Shown here one piece after another: positions 52,769 through 60,088 of a stretch of DNA of 64,000 nucleotides (the stretch's first letter is position 1; each line of letters opens with the position of its first letter). The notes under the pieces are model-generated. The model worked only from the letters and a program-made list of their open reading frames with translations. It ran no database searches and was not told where the DNA came from. The DNA is from Bacillus sp. UNC438CL73TsuS30 (GTDB taxonomy: Bacteria > Bacillota > Bacilli > Bacillales > Cytobacillaceae): NCBI RefSeq assembly GCF_000482325.1, contig NZ_KI535295.1:1419999-1483998 (forward strand), written 5' to 3'. Made by a program: the position numbers and the translations under genes.

Positions 52769-52865
52769 AAGTTTGTTAATAATTGTACTTAAGTGAACGG
52801 GTTCGATTGTTCAATAAGAGCAATCGCTTTTCTGGTTCCACGAAAGGGCAGGTTAATTGAACGAT
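52769..52865 (+). repeat. Dispersed repeat, complete copy
   Basis: Left arm AGTTTGTTAATAATTGTACT and AAGTGAACGGGTTCGATTG; hairpin AGAGCAATCGC plus TTTT; right arm CACGAAAGGGCAGGTTAATT. Confidence 0.85.
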
Positions 52866-52968
52866 GATTATACAGTTTTGATGAATTTCGTATAAGTAAG
52901 GTAGAAATATAAAAGAAATAATATAGAATTAGTTGTATATAAAAAATAATAGGTTGGGGTGTAATCAT

Positions 52969-53370
52969 ATGAAATTAGAAAATGAGAAAGATACTTTAAC
53001 AGTAAGTTCTTCTTATCTTCGTAACTCTGTTTTTGAACATAGTGACCTCTCTGGATTGAAAATGAATGATGTAAATTTGACAGGGATGGAAATTATTGAT
53101 GCTAATTTAAGCGATATTGTAATTGATGGTGCTCAAATTGGAGGAGCGTACTTAAAGAATATTGGTATGCCCCCAGAAGGACATCCATTGTACGACGACT
53201 GTAAGAATATTATCCAACGACCAGTAAGATTTGAAAATTGTGATTTTAATCATAGTAAAATTACAAATTGTAATTTAGCCAATGTGGAGATTAATGAGTG
53301 TAATATTGCGGGGATGAAAATAAATGGAATTTTAATTGAAGATTTACTTAAGCGATATAATTCCAAATAA
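52969..53370 (+). CDS. Pentapeptide-repeat protein
   Basis: 133 residues. Pentapeptide repeats of the A(D/N)LxX type are visible: FEHSDLSGLKMNDVNLTGME, NCDFNHSKITNCNLANVEIN, interrupted by a loop MPPEGHPLYDDCKNI. Such right-handed beta helices include Qnr-type DNA mimics but most have no known role. ATG at 52969 follows GGTTGGGGTG. Confidence 0.87.
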   Translation: MKLENEKDTLTVSSSYLRNSVFEHSDLSGLKMNDVNLTGMEIIDANLSDIVIDGAQIGGAYLKNIGMPPEGHPLYDDCKNIIQRPVRFENCDFNHSKITNCNLANVEINECNIAGMKINGILIEDLLKRYNSK

Positions 53371-53379
53371 ATGTTAAAA

Positions 53380-53408
53380 AAGTTTGTGTAGAATTGTACT
53401 TAAGCTAA
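53380..53408 (+). repeat. Dispersed repeat, left half split off by IS110
   Basis: AGTTTGTGTAGAATTGTACT then TAAGCTAA. The right half resumes at 55028 beyond the IS110 element. Confidence 0.8.
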
Positions 53409-53542
53409 ACCAGCTAATAGTTTGTCAACATTTTTCACTAAAAAACTTAAATTACCCATGTTATACTAAAAATGTGCATGCCAAATAACCTTCTGTTATA
53501 CGGTTTCTGGAAGGTTTTTCTGTATTTAGTTAGAAATAGCTT

Positions 53543-54778
53543 CTAAGCTATATCTTGGAAAGTGGTTTTGTTTTTTAATATGGCAAATATCCAATGTAAG
53601 AGCTTATTAACACAAGCAATAACTGCTACTTTATACAATTTACCTTCACTGCGTTTCTTATCGTAAAATTCTCTTAATCTCTTATTTCTAGGGATAATCT
53701 CATCACTTGTTTTCTTTTTACGAGCGTCACGTATTCCAGCACGAACAGCCAAATACAAGGCATGCCGTAGTCTGCTTGAACCACGCTTTGTAATTCGTAC
53801 CAGAGTGGCTTTAAATTTACCAGATTCAAATACTTCTGGATCAACTCCAGCGAATGCAACTAGCTTTTTAGGATGATTAAACCGATCTATCTCGCCGATC
53901 TCAGAAATAATCGGTGCCGCGATTTTTTCACCAATACCGGGGATAGATTGGATAATCTTATATTCTTCAATTTCTTTAGCGAGAGTGTCTATCTCTGTCT
54001 CTAACTTTGATAGATGCTCTTTATATTGAAGAAGCATATCAATATACATATTCATGCTTAATAAATGACTTTTGTACAAAGTTTCTTGAAATGGATTGCG
54101 AGCAGCCGCATTCTTAAGTTTTTGTACCTTTTCATTTACCCATTTTTTTGATCCATGTTTATATAACCCTTTTATCCCATTAGCCAACTCATCTTCACTA
54201 ACTGCTAAGATATCTTCTGAGGTAGGGTATTTTTGTAGGGTAAGTAAAGATACTACAGAGTATAACTCACCAAAAACGCCCTTATATTCAGGAAATACTT
54301 GATCTAATACTGCTTGAAATTGTAATTTGGTTTGTACATATATCTCGGTTATATTCGCATGTTGCCTTGTAAGATTACGAAGATTTAAGAGTCGTATCCC
54401 ACGCTTTTTATAAGGCTCTAACTCCTCTTTATAGTAAAGCTCGCAGAGGCGGTAAGCATCAACTGCATCTGTTTTCACTTTTCGTAAACTTGAACTTTTG
54501 GCTCTATGGGAAATCAATGGATTAACGATTATTAATAAATAATTACGCTCCTCCAAATACTGAACAACTGGAGCATGATAATGCCCTGTAGCTTCTAATA
54601 CAACCGGAGGTTGTTGACCAGTTAAATCTTTTATTTCCTTAAGAAACTTAAGTAATAATTCTAATCCTTCGAGATCATGCCGGATACTAAAGCTTTTACG
54701 ATAAGGTTTTCCCTTTTCTAAAAATCCTTGAACTTCACTTTCCCCTTTTGAAACATCCAGACCAACGACTGGATTCAT
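53543..54778 (-). CDS. IS110-family transposase (DEDD / serine)
   Basis: 411 residues, full length. N-terminal RuvC-like DEDD domain: VVGLDVSKGESEV (Asp), VVLEATGHYH (Glu), KVKTDAVDAYRLCEL (Asp-x-x-Asp). C-terminal Transposase_20 domain: IQSIPGIGEKIAAPIISEIG and FAGVDPEVFESGKFKA with the Ser used for recombination in this family, then KRGSSRLRHALYLAVRAGIR. ATG follows GGAGGAGGAG. No frame damage, so it may be active. Confidence 0.95.
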   Translation of the reverse strand: MNPVVGLDVSKGESEVQGFLEKGKPYRKSFSIRHDLEGLELLLKFLKEIKDLTGQQPPVVLEATGHYHAPVVQYLEERNYLLIIVNPLISHRAKSSSLRKVKTDAVDAYRLCELYYKEELEPYKKRGIRLLNLRNLTRQHANITEIYVQTKLQFQAVLDQVFPEYKGVFGELYSVVSLLTLQKYPTSEDILAVSEDELANGIKGLYKHGSKKWVNEKVQKLKNAAARNPFQETLYKSHLLSMNMYIDMLLQYKEHLSKLETEIDTLAKEIEEYKIIQSIPGIGEKIAAPIISEIGEIDRFNHPKKLVAFAGVDPEVFESGKFKATLVRITKRGSSRLRHALYLAVRAGIRDARKKKTSDEIIPRNKRLREFYDKKRSEGKLYKVAVIACVNKLLHWIFAILKNKTTFQDIA

Positions 54779-54794
54779 TCTAAATCTCCTCCTC

Positions 54795-54965
54795 CAAATA
54801 ATTATTGCCGGTTACCTCTAATTCTTCTTGTAGTATCATAGCTTCGCTTGTTATGCGAGATCATAGTCCCAACCAGCCTCAAACATGTTTCTACAAGTAG
54901 AGGGCGAACGGTTTAGCTGACGGGGTCTTTGCCCCACGGGTGCTTACGTTCTACCCCGGCTACAT
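54795..54965 (-). ncRNA. Predicted IS110 bridge RNA
   Basis: In the transposase sense a promoter at 54970-54997 would start an RNA near 54963 that ends before the gene. At 54902-54957 it folds as closing stem (GGG-UA-GAAC with GUUC-G-CCC), an internal loop with strands GUAAGCACCCGU and GUCAGCUAAACC, and a tip hairpin GGGG-CAAAGA-CCCC. This is the shape of a target-binding loop. The plus-strand loop sequence GTTTAGCTGACGGG agrees at 11 of 14 positions with the repeat core CTTAAGCTAACGGG, and GGGTGCTT on the other strand matches the right flank exactly. Not tested experimentally. Confidence 0.65.
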
Positions 54966-54969
54966 AGAT

Positions 54970-54997
54970 ATAATAAGACCATATAAAATATGGTCAA
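54970..54997 (-). promoter_or_regulatory. Promoter for the predicted bridge RNA
   Basis: On the minus strand TTGACC (54992-54997), 16-bp spacer, TATTAT (54970-54975). Confidence 0.65.
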
Positions 54998-55027
54998 CCA
55001 GAAATATCTGGCTAACCATATAATACG

Positions 55028-55105
55028 AAGGGTGCTTGGGTTTAAGACTGGGATGGCTGCGGCGTCCCTTTTTTTATTGCACTTACGAGAGGCCATTTTA
55101 AGAAG
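55028..55105 (+). repeat. Dispersed repeat, right half beyond IS110
   Basis: AAGGGTGCTTGGGTTTAAGA, hairpin GGGATGGCTGCGGCGTCCC plus TTTTTTT, degenerate right arm CACTTACGAGAGGCC. Confidence 0.78.
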
Positions 55106-55172
55106 AACAAAATAAACGTCACCCGTTTTATGGTAATGTTAAAGTAGTTTATTTATAAGGGGCGACAAGGTT

Positions 55173-55346
55173 GTGGGGATTATTTTAACATTATTTTACG
55201 GATTTGTTGGTTTAGTCGTTCTATTTCTTATAATTGCATATGCAGTTAGTATTGGTATTGATAATTCTAAACAAGTTAAGGCTTTAAGGTCCGAACTTAA
55301 AGAAATAAAAAACCTACTTAAAGATTTAGATGAAAATGTGAAATAA
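55173..55346 (+). CDS. Small membrane protein with coiled-coil tail (57 aa)
   Basis: GTG at 55173, ten bases after AAGGGG. One N-terminal membrane helix (FVGLVVLFLIIAYAV) and a charged heptad-like tail (VKALRSELKEIKNLLKDLDE). The gene is complete and ends just before a repeat. Unknown role; the shape resembles small DUF-type scaffold proteins. Confidence 0.6.
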   Translation: MGIILTLFYGFVGLVVLFLIIAYAVSIGIDNSKQVKALRSELKEIKNLLKDLDENVK

Positions 55347-55361
55347 CTTTGTGTTGTTATT

Positions 55362-55444
55362 CAAGGGGGCTTGAGTTGAAAACGGTGATCGCTGCGGCGG
55401 TCTTTTTTCTAGTTAAGCTAAAGGTGTAGGTTAGTGGAAAAAGG
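55362..55444 (+). repeat. Dispersed repeat, variant without outer left arm
   Basis: CAAGGGGGCTTGAGTTGAAA, hairpin GTGATCGCTGCGGCGGTC plus TTTTTT, right arm GCTAAAGGTGTAGGTTAGTG. Confidence 0.75.
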
Positions 55445-55503
55445 CTCTAGTAAATTCCTGTTAATTGGAGAGAATAGGAATATCATTTTTTAGGATGGAT
55501 TTT

Positions 55504-56010
55504 ATGTATATTTTAACTAATATTTTATACTTGTTAGCAGCATTTAAATGGGGAGATTGGAGGAATTGGAAACTTTATTATCCGACAATACTCTTCTTAA
55601 TTATTGGTGATTTTCTATATAACTTTCTCCTCTATAAAAAATCAATGTGGTTGTTTCACGATTTAATCTTACCTAACCATACAATTATTACAATTTTAGC
55701 TATGGTCGTTTCTTATTCTGCAACCGTATTAATATACCTAGGGAGGTTCCCAGAGGAATGGAATAAACGTTTAGTATGGTTTTTATTCTGGGTAGGAATA
55801 TACTTATCTGTTGAGTATATAAACAGTAAGTTTGGATTTATTACATACCATAATGGATGGAATATGTGGTGGTCTGTTCTATTTACAGTTATTATTTTCG
55901 TTATCTTACCCATACACCAAAAAAGACCTCCGTTAGCTTGGCTTTTATCAATACTAATAATAGTATCACTGTTAAGCATCTTTAATGTAAAAATTAGTGA
56001 AATGAAATAA
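55504..56010 (+). CDS. Multi-pass membrane protein (CBO0543-like family)
   Basis: 168 residues with five membrane segments; AAFKWGDWRNWKLYYPTILF at the start, GDFLYNFLLYKKSMWLFH, and YHNGWNMWWSVLFTVIIFVI later are hallmarks of a Bacillus membrane family of unknown function. I start at ATG 55504 behind AGGATGG. The remnant at 4.4 kb may be a relative. Confidence 0.72.
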   Translation: MYILTNILYLLAAFKWGDWRNWKLYYPTILFLIIGDFLYNFLLYKKSMWLFHDLILPNHTIITILAMVVSYSATVLIYLGRFPEEWNKRLVWFLFWVGIYLSVEYINSKFGFITYHNGWNMWWSVLFTVIIFVILPIHQKRPPLAWLLSILIIVSLLSIFNVKISEMK

Positions 56011-56033
56011 AAACTACAACAGTCTTTTTGAAT

Positions 56034-56060
56034 TGAGTTTGTGAAAAATTGTACTTTAAC
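56034..56060 (+). repeat. Dispersed repeat, left arm interrupted by an IS110 remnant
   Basis: AGTTTGTGAAAAATTGTACT then TTAACT; the repeat stops at the point where other IS110 insertions also occur. Confidence 0.65.
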
Positions 56061-56183
56061 TACCATGAAAATTAACTTCTGTCAGATCCGAAAAATGGCA
56101 ATACTTAAATAGACGCAGCTCATTCATTAAAAAAAAAAGAGCAGGGAGCCTGATCAAGGTGTTAATGGACAACGAATAATAGA

Positions 56184-56933
56184 TTAAGATGCTTCGGTAA
56201 TTGTCACTGTATAACCTAAGTTTTCTAGTCTTCGAACCGAATGGCGTACAATAGATGCTTGTTTTTGTTTATCAAAATAATCTTCGCCTAAGTCAACGTA
56301 CATTTCTTTTCTGGTTAGAAGGTAATATGCGATTCGCAACATCGCATGGGCGACTACAATTGCTGCTTTTTTCTTTCCTTTTCGTCCAGCTGTGCGTCTA
56401 TAAAGCGCTCCGAGATAGTTTTTTGACCCTCTTACAGATTGAGCTGCTTCTGTTAATGCGGATCTTAAATACTTATTTCCCTTTTTTGATCTGCTAGATT
56501 TCCTTTTACCTGCGCTTTCATTGTGTCCAGGGACCAAGGCTGCCCATGAACACAAATGTGCGGCAGTCGGGAATTGGTTTCCAACGTCCGTACCAATTTC
56601 AGCTAAGATTTGTTCAGCCATTCTTGTGGCGATACCAGGGATGGAATCGAGTCGTTCTAAATCTTCTTGATAAGTGCTTACTCTTTTAGCTATCTCTTGG
56701 TCTAACATTTCAATTTGCTCTGTTAGAAAATCAATGTGAGTTAAAATCGTTTTTAACATTAAGCGTTGGTGTGGGTTAACATAACCCTGAAGTGCCAATT
56801 CAAGTTCTTCTTTTTTCCTTTTCATTGTACGACGAGCGAAGTTTGCTAGTTTTTCAGGGTCATCTTCACCATCTGCGATTGCTCGAAGCATATCTTTCGA
56901 TGAAACACCCATAATATCAGATACGGATTAATC
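56184..56933 (-). pseudogene. IS110-family transposase, N-terminal half deleted
   Basis: The frame is open from about 56933 (SVSDIMGVSSKDMLRAIADG) to TAA 56184. It keeps the coiled linker and Transposase_20 region (SIPGIATRMAEQILAEIGTD, HLCSWAALVPGHNESAGKRK, KGNKYLRSALTEAAQSV). The RuvC-like DEDD half (~160 residues) is gone, and an in-frame TAA lies just upstream. Not active. Confidence 0.88.
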
Positions 56934-56939
56934 TACCAT

Positions 56940-57131
56940 GAGTGCTCCCCGTAAGGGAGCGACAGTTTGTGGTGCACCGTGGTCGTTGGAGTCAGACTAA
57001 CGGATGGGCTCTAAGGCACCATAGTTCATCGACCTTCCTCTCCCAGCCTTAGAACAAGTATGGACGGATTCAATACATTTTCATTCTTTGTGGTGAAGAG
57101 CTGGTTTTTAGCGATTCATGGATGGCTGGCG
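56940..57131 (-). ncRNA. Bridge-RNA-like non-coding end of the wrecked IS110
   Basis: Similar over ~190 bp to the solo end at 30.2 kb. Contains hairpin GTGCTCCCCGTAAGGGAGC and the string GACTAACGGATGGGCTC (56995-57011), which resembles the repeat core variant CTAACGGGGGCTTGAG allowing a two-base gap. By family analogy it would encode the bridge RNA; no target loop was assigned. Confidence 0.5.
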
Positions 57132-57729
57132 TGATGGAGGAAGTGACTTCTGGCCAGGTGAATATTCTAAAACATAAGTAAAAGCAGAGAAAAATTATCA
57201 AGATGTAATGGAAAACCTTCGTAAAGGTAATGTATTTGTTACCACGGGTGACCTGAATTCAGAACTTGATGTTAAAGTACAAGCAGGAGGTAAATCACCA
57301 TTGCATGCAGTGGCAAAAGGAAATACAGCATCAATCGGTGAAACACTTACACTTCCAAGTAAGAAATCTGATGTAACAGTAACCGTTCGTATCAAAGATC
57401 CAAACACTGCGAACTCTCACGGGGATAAGCCAAATGTTCAACGTGTTGATTTAATCATGGGAGAAGTTAAAGGGAAAGGGGAAGACCGCACAACTGCTTC
57501 TAATCCTACAACAAAAGTCGTAAAACGTTTCACAGAAAGTGACTGGAAAAAAGACGGTGATTACATCACCATTACTTATACTTTAAAAGATGTGGACAAA
57601 GATAGCTATATTCGTTTACGTGGTACTAACACTGATCAATTAGAACCAGCAAAAGATCCTAAAGGTGAAAATCCATGGAATGATCTTTGGTTCTATTCAA
57701 ACCCAATTTTCATCAAATCAGATAAGTAA
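57132..57729 (+). pseudogene. PHP-type phosphoesterase-like protein, C-terminal remnant with TAA
   Basis: Directly after the IS110 edge the frame reads DGGSDFWPGEYSKT, TAA at 57175 (where relatives have a Tyr), then VKAEKNYQDVMENLRKGNVF and VTTGDLNSELDVKV on to NPIFIKSDK and a stop at 57727. The catalytic PHP half upstream is gone. In several Bacillus genomes such a gene precedes a HupE/UreJ-like gene, as here; that is from memory. Confidence 0.65.
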
Positions 57730-57748
57730 AAGGGTAAAATGAAAAAAT

Positions 57749-57782
57749 GACGAGGGGGTTTTAAAAACTCCTCGTCTTTAAA
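57749..57782 (+). terminator. Terminator after the PHP-type remnant
   Basis: GACGAGG..GTTTT..AAAAC..CCTCGTC stem followed by TTTAAATT. Confidence 0.75.
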
Positions 57783-57837
57783 TTATCTTATGCCAAGACA
57801 TATTTGGAAGAAAACAAAAGAAATGGACGTGTACATA

Positions 57838-58893
57838 ATGAAAAAGTTATGGTGCTTTATTTTTCTCCTATTACTTTCATTTAGTTCTTTCCTTCCTTCC
57901 CCAGCATTTGCTCATACCAACAACAGTGAAGGTTTTATTACCATTGAAGTTAAAAACAATTCATTGGATTATGAATTAAAGCTTGATTTGGAGAAGTTGG
58001 GACATTCTCTTAATAAGGCTACGGATCAAAAGGAGTTAATTGACCATAAGGTATTGCAGCATTATATCAATTCCCATATCAAGCTTTATGCAGACAGCGG
58101 ATTGGTTGAGGGTAGCGTATTAAAAACGGATATAGAGATGATCAAGGAGCGTCCGTTTGCCGTTATAAACATAGCATATAAAACCAACCATGAACCAGAA
58201 AAACTAGTAGTCGAATATAATATGTTTATGGATGATTCTGACCCAAGTCATGCAAATTTTGCAACAGTAAAAATGGACGGGAAACAACAAGAAAAGATTT
58301 TGACATTCGAATCAAGGGATTTTGAGATTGGTAAAATAAGTTTCTTGCAGAATGCCAAACAGTTTTTGGTGCTTGGCTTAAAACATATTTTTACAGGGTA
58401 TGACCATATTCTGTTTGTCATCAGTTTGCTTTTTGGAGCAAAAACGATTCGACATATTCTTTCCTTAGTTACAGCCTTTACAATTGCACACAGTATTACT
58501 CTGGCTTTGGCAACTTTAGATATTGTTCACCTACCAACCAGATTTGTAGAATCTGCTATTGCTTTAAGTATTATTTATGTAGCACTTATGAATATTTTTA
58601 ATCAGGACTCAAAACACCAGCCATGGCTTGCCTTTGCTTTTGGGTTAATTCATGGATTCGGATTTGCAGGAATTCTTTCAGAAATGAGATTAAATACGAA
58701 CCATATGGTTACTTCACTTGTATCTTTTAATATCGGGATTGAAATCGGTCAATTATTAATCGTTTCTGTAACATTTCCGCTCATTTTGTGGATGAAGAAA
58801 TTAGCCCTAAAACCAATTAAATGGGTTATCCCTGGTACCTCATTGGCCATATTAGCATTTGGAATGGTATGGTTTATTCAACGAGCTTTTTAA
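57838..58893 (+). CDS. HupE/UreJ-family membrane protein
   Basis: 351 residues: signal peptide (FIFLLLLSFSSFLPSPAFAH), an extracytoplasmic beta-rich domain of about 160 residues and a C-terminal six- to seven-helix HupE/UreJ_2 domain (GLKHIFTGYDHILFVISLLF, TAFTIAHSITLALATL, FGLIHGFGFAGILSE). The conserved HxxxxxDH-like and H motifs suggest metal transport, nickel or cobalt in HupE itself, though metal and partner are unknown here. ATG 57838 has only a weak site. Confidence 0.85.
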   Translation: MKKLWCFIFLLLLSFSSFLPSPAFAHTNNSEGFITIEVKNNSLDYELKLDLEKLGHSLNKATDQKELIDHKVLQHYINSHIKLYADSGLVEGSVLKTDIEMIKERPFAVINIAYKTNHEPEKLVVEYNMFMDDSDPSHANFATVKMDGKQQEKILTFESRDFEIGKISFLQNAKQFLVLGLKHIFTGYDHILFVISLLFGAKTIRHILSLVTAFTIAHSITLALATLDIVHLPTRFVESAIALSIIYVALMNIFNQDSKHQPWLAFAFGLIHGFGFAGILSEMRLNTNHMVTSLVSFNIGIEIGQLLIVSVTFPLILWMKKLALKPIKWVIPGTSLAILAFGMVWFIQRAF

Positions 58894-58952
58894 AATCTAT
58901 TGTAAAATATAAGGAATATCCACTTGAGGGCAAATAGGGGAGTTTTTATAAA

Positions 58953-59325
58953 ATGAAAGAGTATTTTACAATTGGTGAAATATCAAAGCTATTCCAAGTC
59001 AAAATTGCAACTCTAAGGTATTATGATGAGATTGGTCTTTTACGTCCAGAATTTATCGATGAAAAAAACAACTATAGATACTATTCAACACATCAGTTTG
59101 ATAGGTTAAATTCAATAAAATATTTGAGAGCTCTAGATTTACCAATAAGCGAGATTATAGATTTTTTCAACTATCGGGAAATTGATACTCTTGTTGAATT
59201 GTTAAAAAAGCAAAAGGAGGAAGTTGCCAAAAAAAGAGGGAATTGGAGTTAATTGAAGCTAGGATCTCACGCCCATATTGCAAATTGAAGATGCTGCCAC
59301 AACAAAAAGCATCATTATGTCCTGA
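58953..59325 (+). pseudogene. MerR-family regulator with frameshifts
   Basis: A good MerR N-terminus ([51 protein letters not shown]) runs to about residue 95, then a shift in an A-run at about 59227 leads to a premature TAA. The coiled-coil continues in another frame ([12 protein letters not shown]) and again after a second shift ([14 protein letters not shown]). GTP-like effector domain fragments may continue to 59425. Confidence 0.75.
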
Positions 59326-59455
59326 TAGACGACTCTTTTGAAATAACGCTAATTGATTATGGCATTACGAATGATATTGACAAATATGTGACGGAAATAT
59401 TATTGCCGTACACCCGAAATGAATGATAAAAACCACTTGACCCTCTAGTGATTAG
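59326..59455. other. Junk between pseudogenes
   Basis: A protein-like scrap ([20 protein letters not shown]) ends at about 59425; it may be the MerR effector domain. Nothing else seen. Confidence 0.3.
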
Positions 59456-59698
59456 TTAACGCCCAAGGAGTATGATTTCTTGGTTTATTTAGTAATCAAT
59501 AAAAATAAAGTTGTTACACGAGAGAACATTATCAATAATATTTGGGGATACGAGTTCGAGGGCGAAACCAACGTTATGGATGTTTTTATTAGCCACCTAA
59601 GACAAAAAATTGAAGAGGGTTTCTCGAATCAATTAATTACTACGGTCAGGGGAGTAGGTTTTACCATAAGAAGATTACAACAAAAATTAATCTTTTAA
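59456..59698 (+). pseudogene. OmpR-type response regulator, DNA-binding domain only
   Basis: The frame opens after a TAG with LTPKEYDFLVYLVINKNKVV, NIINNIWGYEFEGETNVMDV and TTVRGVGFTIRR, an OmpR/PhoB winged helix. The receiver domain is missing and there is no start. Confidence 0.75.
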
Positions 59699-60016
59699 CG
59701 ACTACTTGGATGCTGTGCAGACAATGCCATGAAATATCGTATTGACAAAATCGATGTGTTTTTAGAAAAAAATGACCAACATGCCATCATGAGAATAAAA
59801 GATTATGGAATCGGCATCTCAGAAGGCGAGATTAATAATATTTTTGAGCGGTTTTACCGTGTAGATAAGGCAAGGAGCAGGGAAACAGGTGGTTCGGGTT
59901 TAGGATTGCATATTGCCAAAGGTATCATAAAACTGCATAAAGGAGAAATTAACATTAAAAGTAAAGAAGGGACAGGAACAGAGGTAGTATTATTTCTACC
60001 AATTTTACATTCTTAA
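59699..60016 (+). pseudogene. Histidine kinase, ATPase domain remnant
   Basis: ADNAMKYRIDKIDVFLEKND (N-box), IKDYGIGISEGEINNIFERF (G1), RETGGSGLGLHIAKGI (G2) and a final GTGTEVVLFLPI. Sensor, H-box and part of the ATPase domain are missing. With the previous entry it is the last trace of a two-component system. Confidence 0.78.
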
Positions 60017-60088
60017 TGCCAATTGGCTGCTGATTATTTAAGCAGCCTCTATTTTAAAGAAATTATTAAAATAAGGTGGGAATAATTT

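Larger units (their letters stand above)
53409..55027 (-). mobile_element. IS110-family element inserted into a dispersed repeat
   Basis: About 1.6 kb, with transposase 53543-54778 on the minus strand, a ~135-bp end after it and a ~250-bp non-coding end before it. Boundaries are read from the interrupted repeat: CTTAAGCTAA on the left and GGGTGCTTGGGTTTAAGAC on the right are the two halves of one repeat core. There are no inverted repeats or target duplications, as usual for IS110. Exact edges are uncertain by a few bases. Confidence 0.85.
56061..57131 (-). mobile_element. Wrecked IS110-family element (second subfamily)
   Basis: A transposase C-terminal part and a non-coding end flank a deletion at about 56934. 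The left edge adjoins a repeat left arm; the right edge cuts into a PHP-type gene (57132). The transposase differs from the one at 53.5 kb. It shares its non-coding end with the solo copy at 30.2 kb. Confidence 0.7.

Noticed and set aside
3991-55444. Integron-like array: many single-gene units separated by ~100-bp imperfect palindromic repeats
   Set aside because: The CTAAC...GTTAG ends do not fit the RYYYAAC/GTTRRRY core sites of attC, no tyrosine integrase is encoded, genes lie on both strands, and several units are multi-gene.
3991-55444. CRISPR array
   Set aside because: Copies are kilobases apart, imperfect and separated by genes; no cas genes or short spacers.
13549-57729. Programmed stop-codon readthrough or recoding explaining the in-frame stops
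   Set aside because: Stops are both TAA and TAG in unrelated genes with no shared downstream context or SECIS-like structure; many other genes here end normally at TAA. Recent mutation is simpler.
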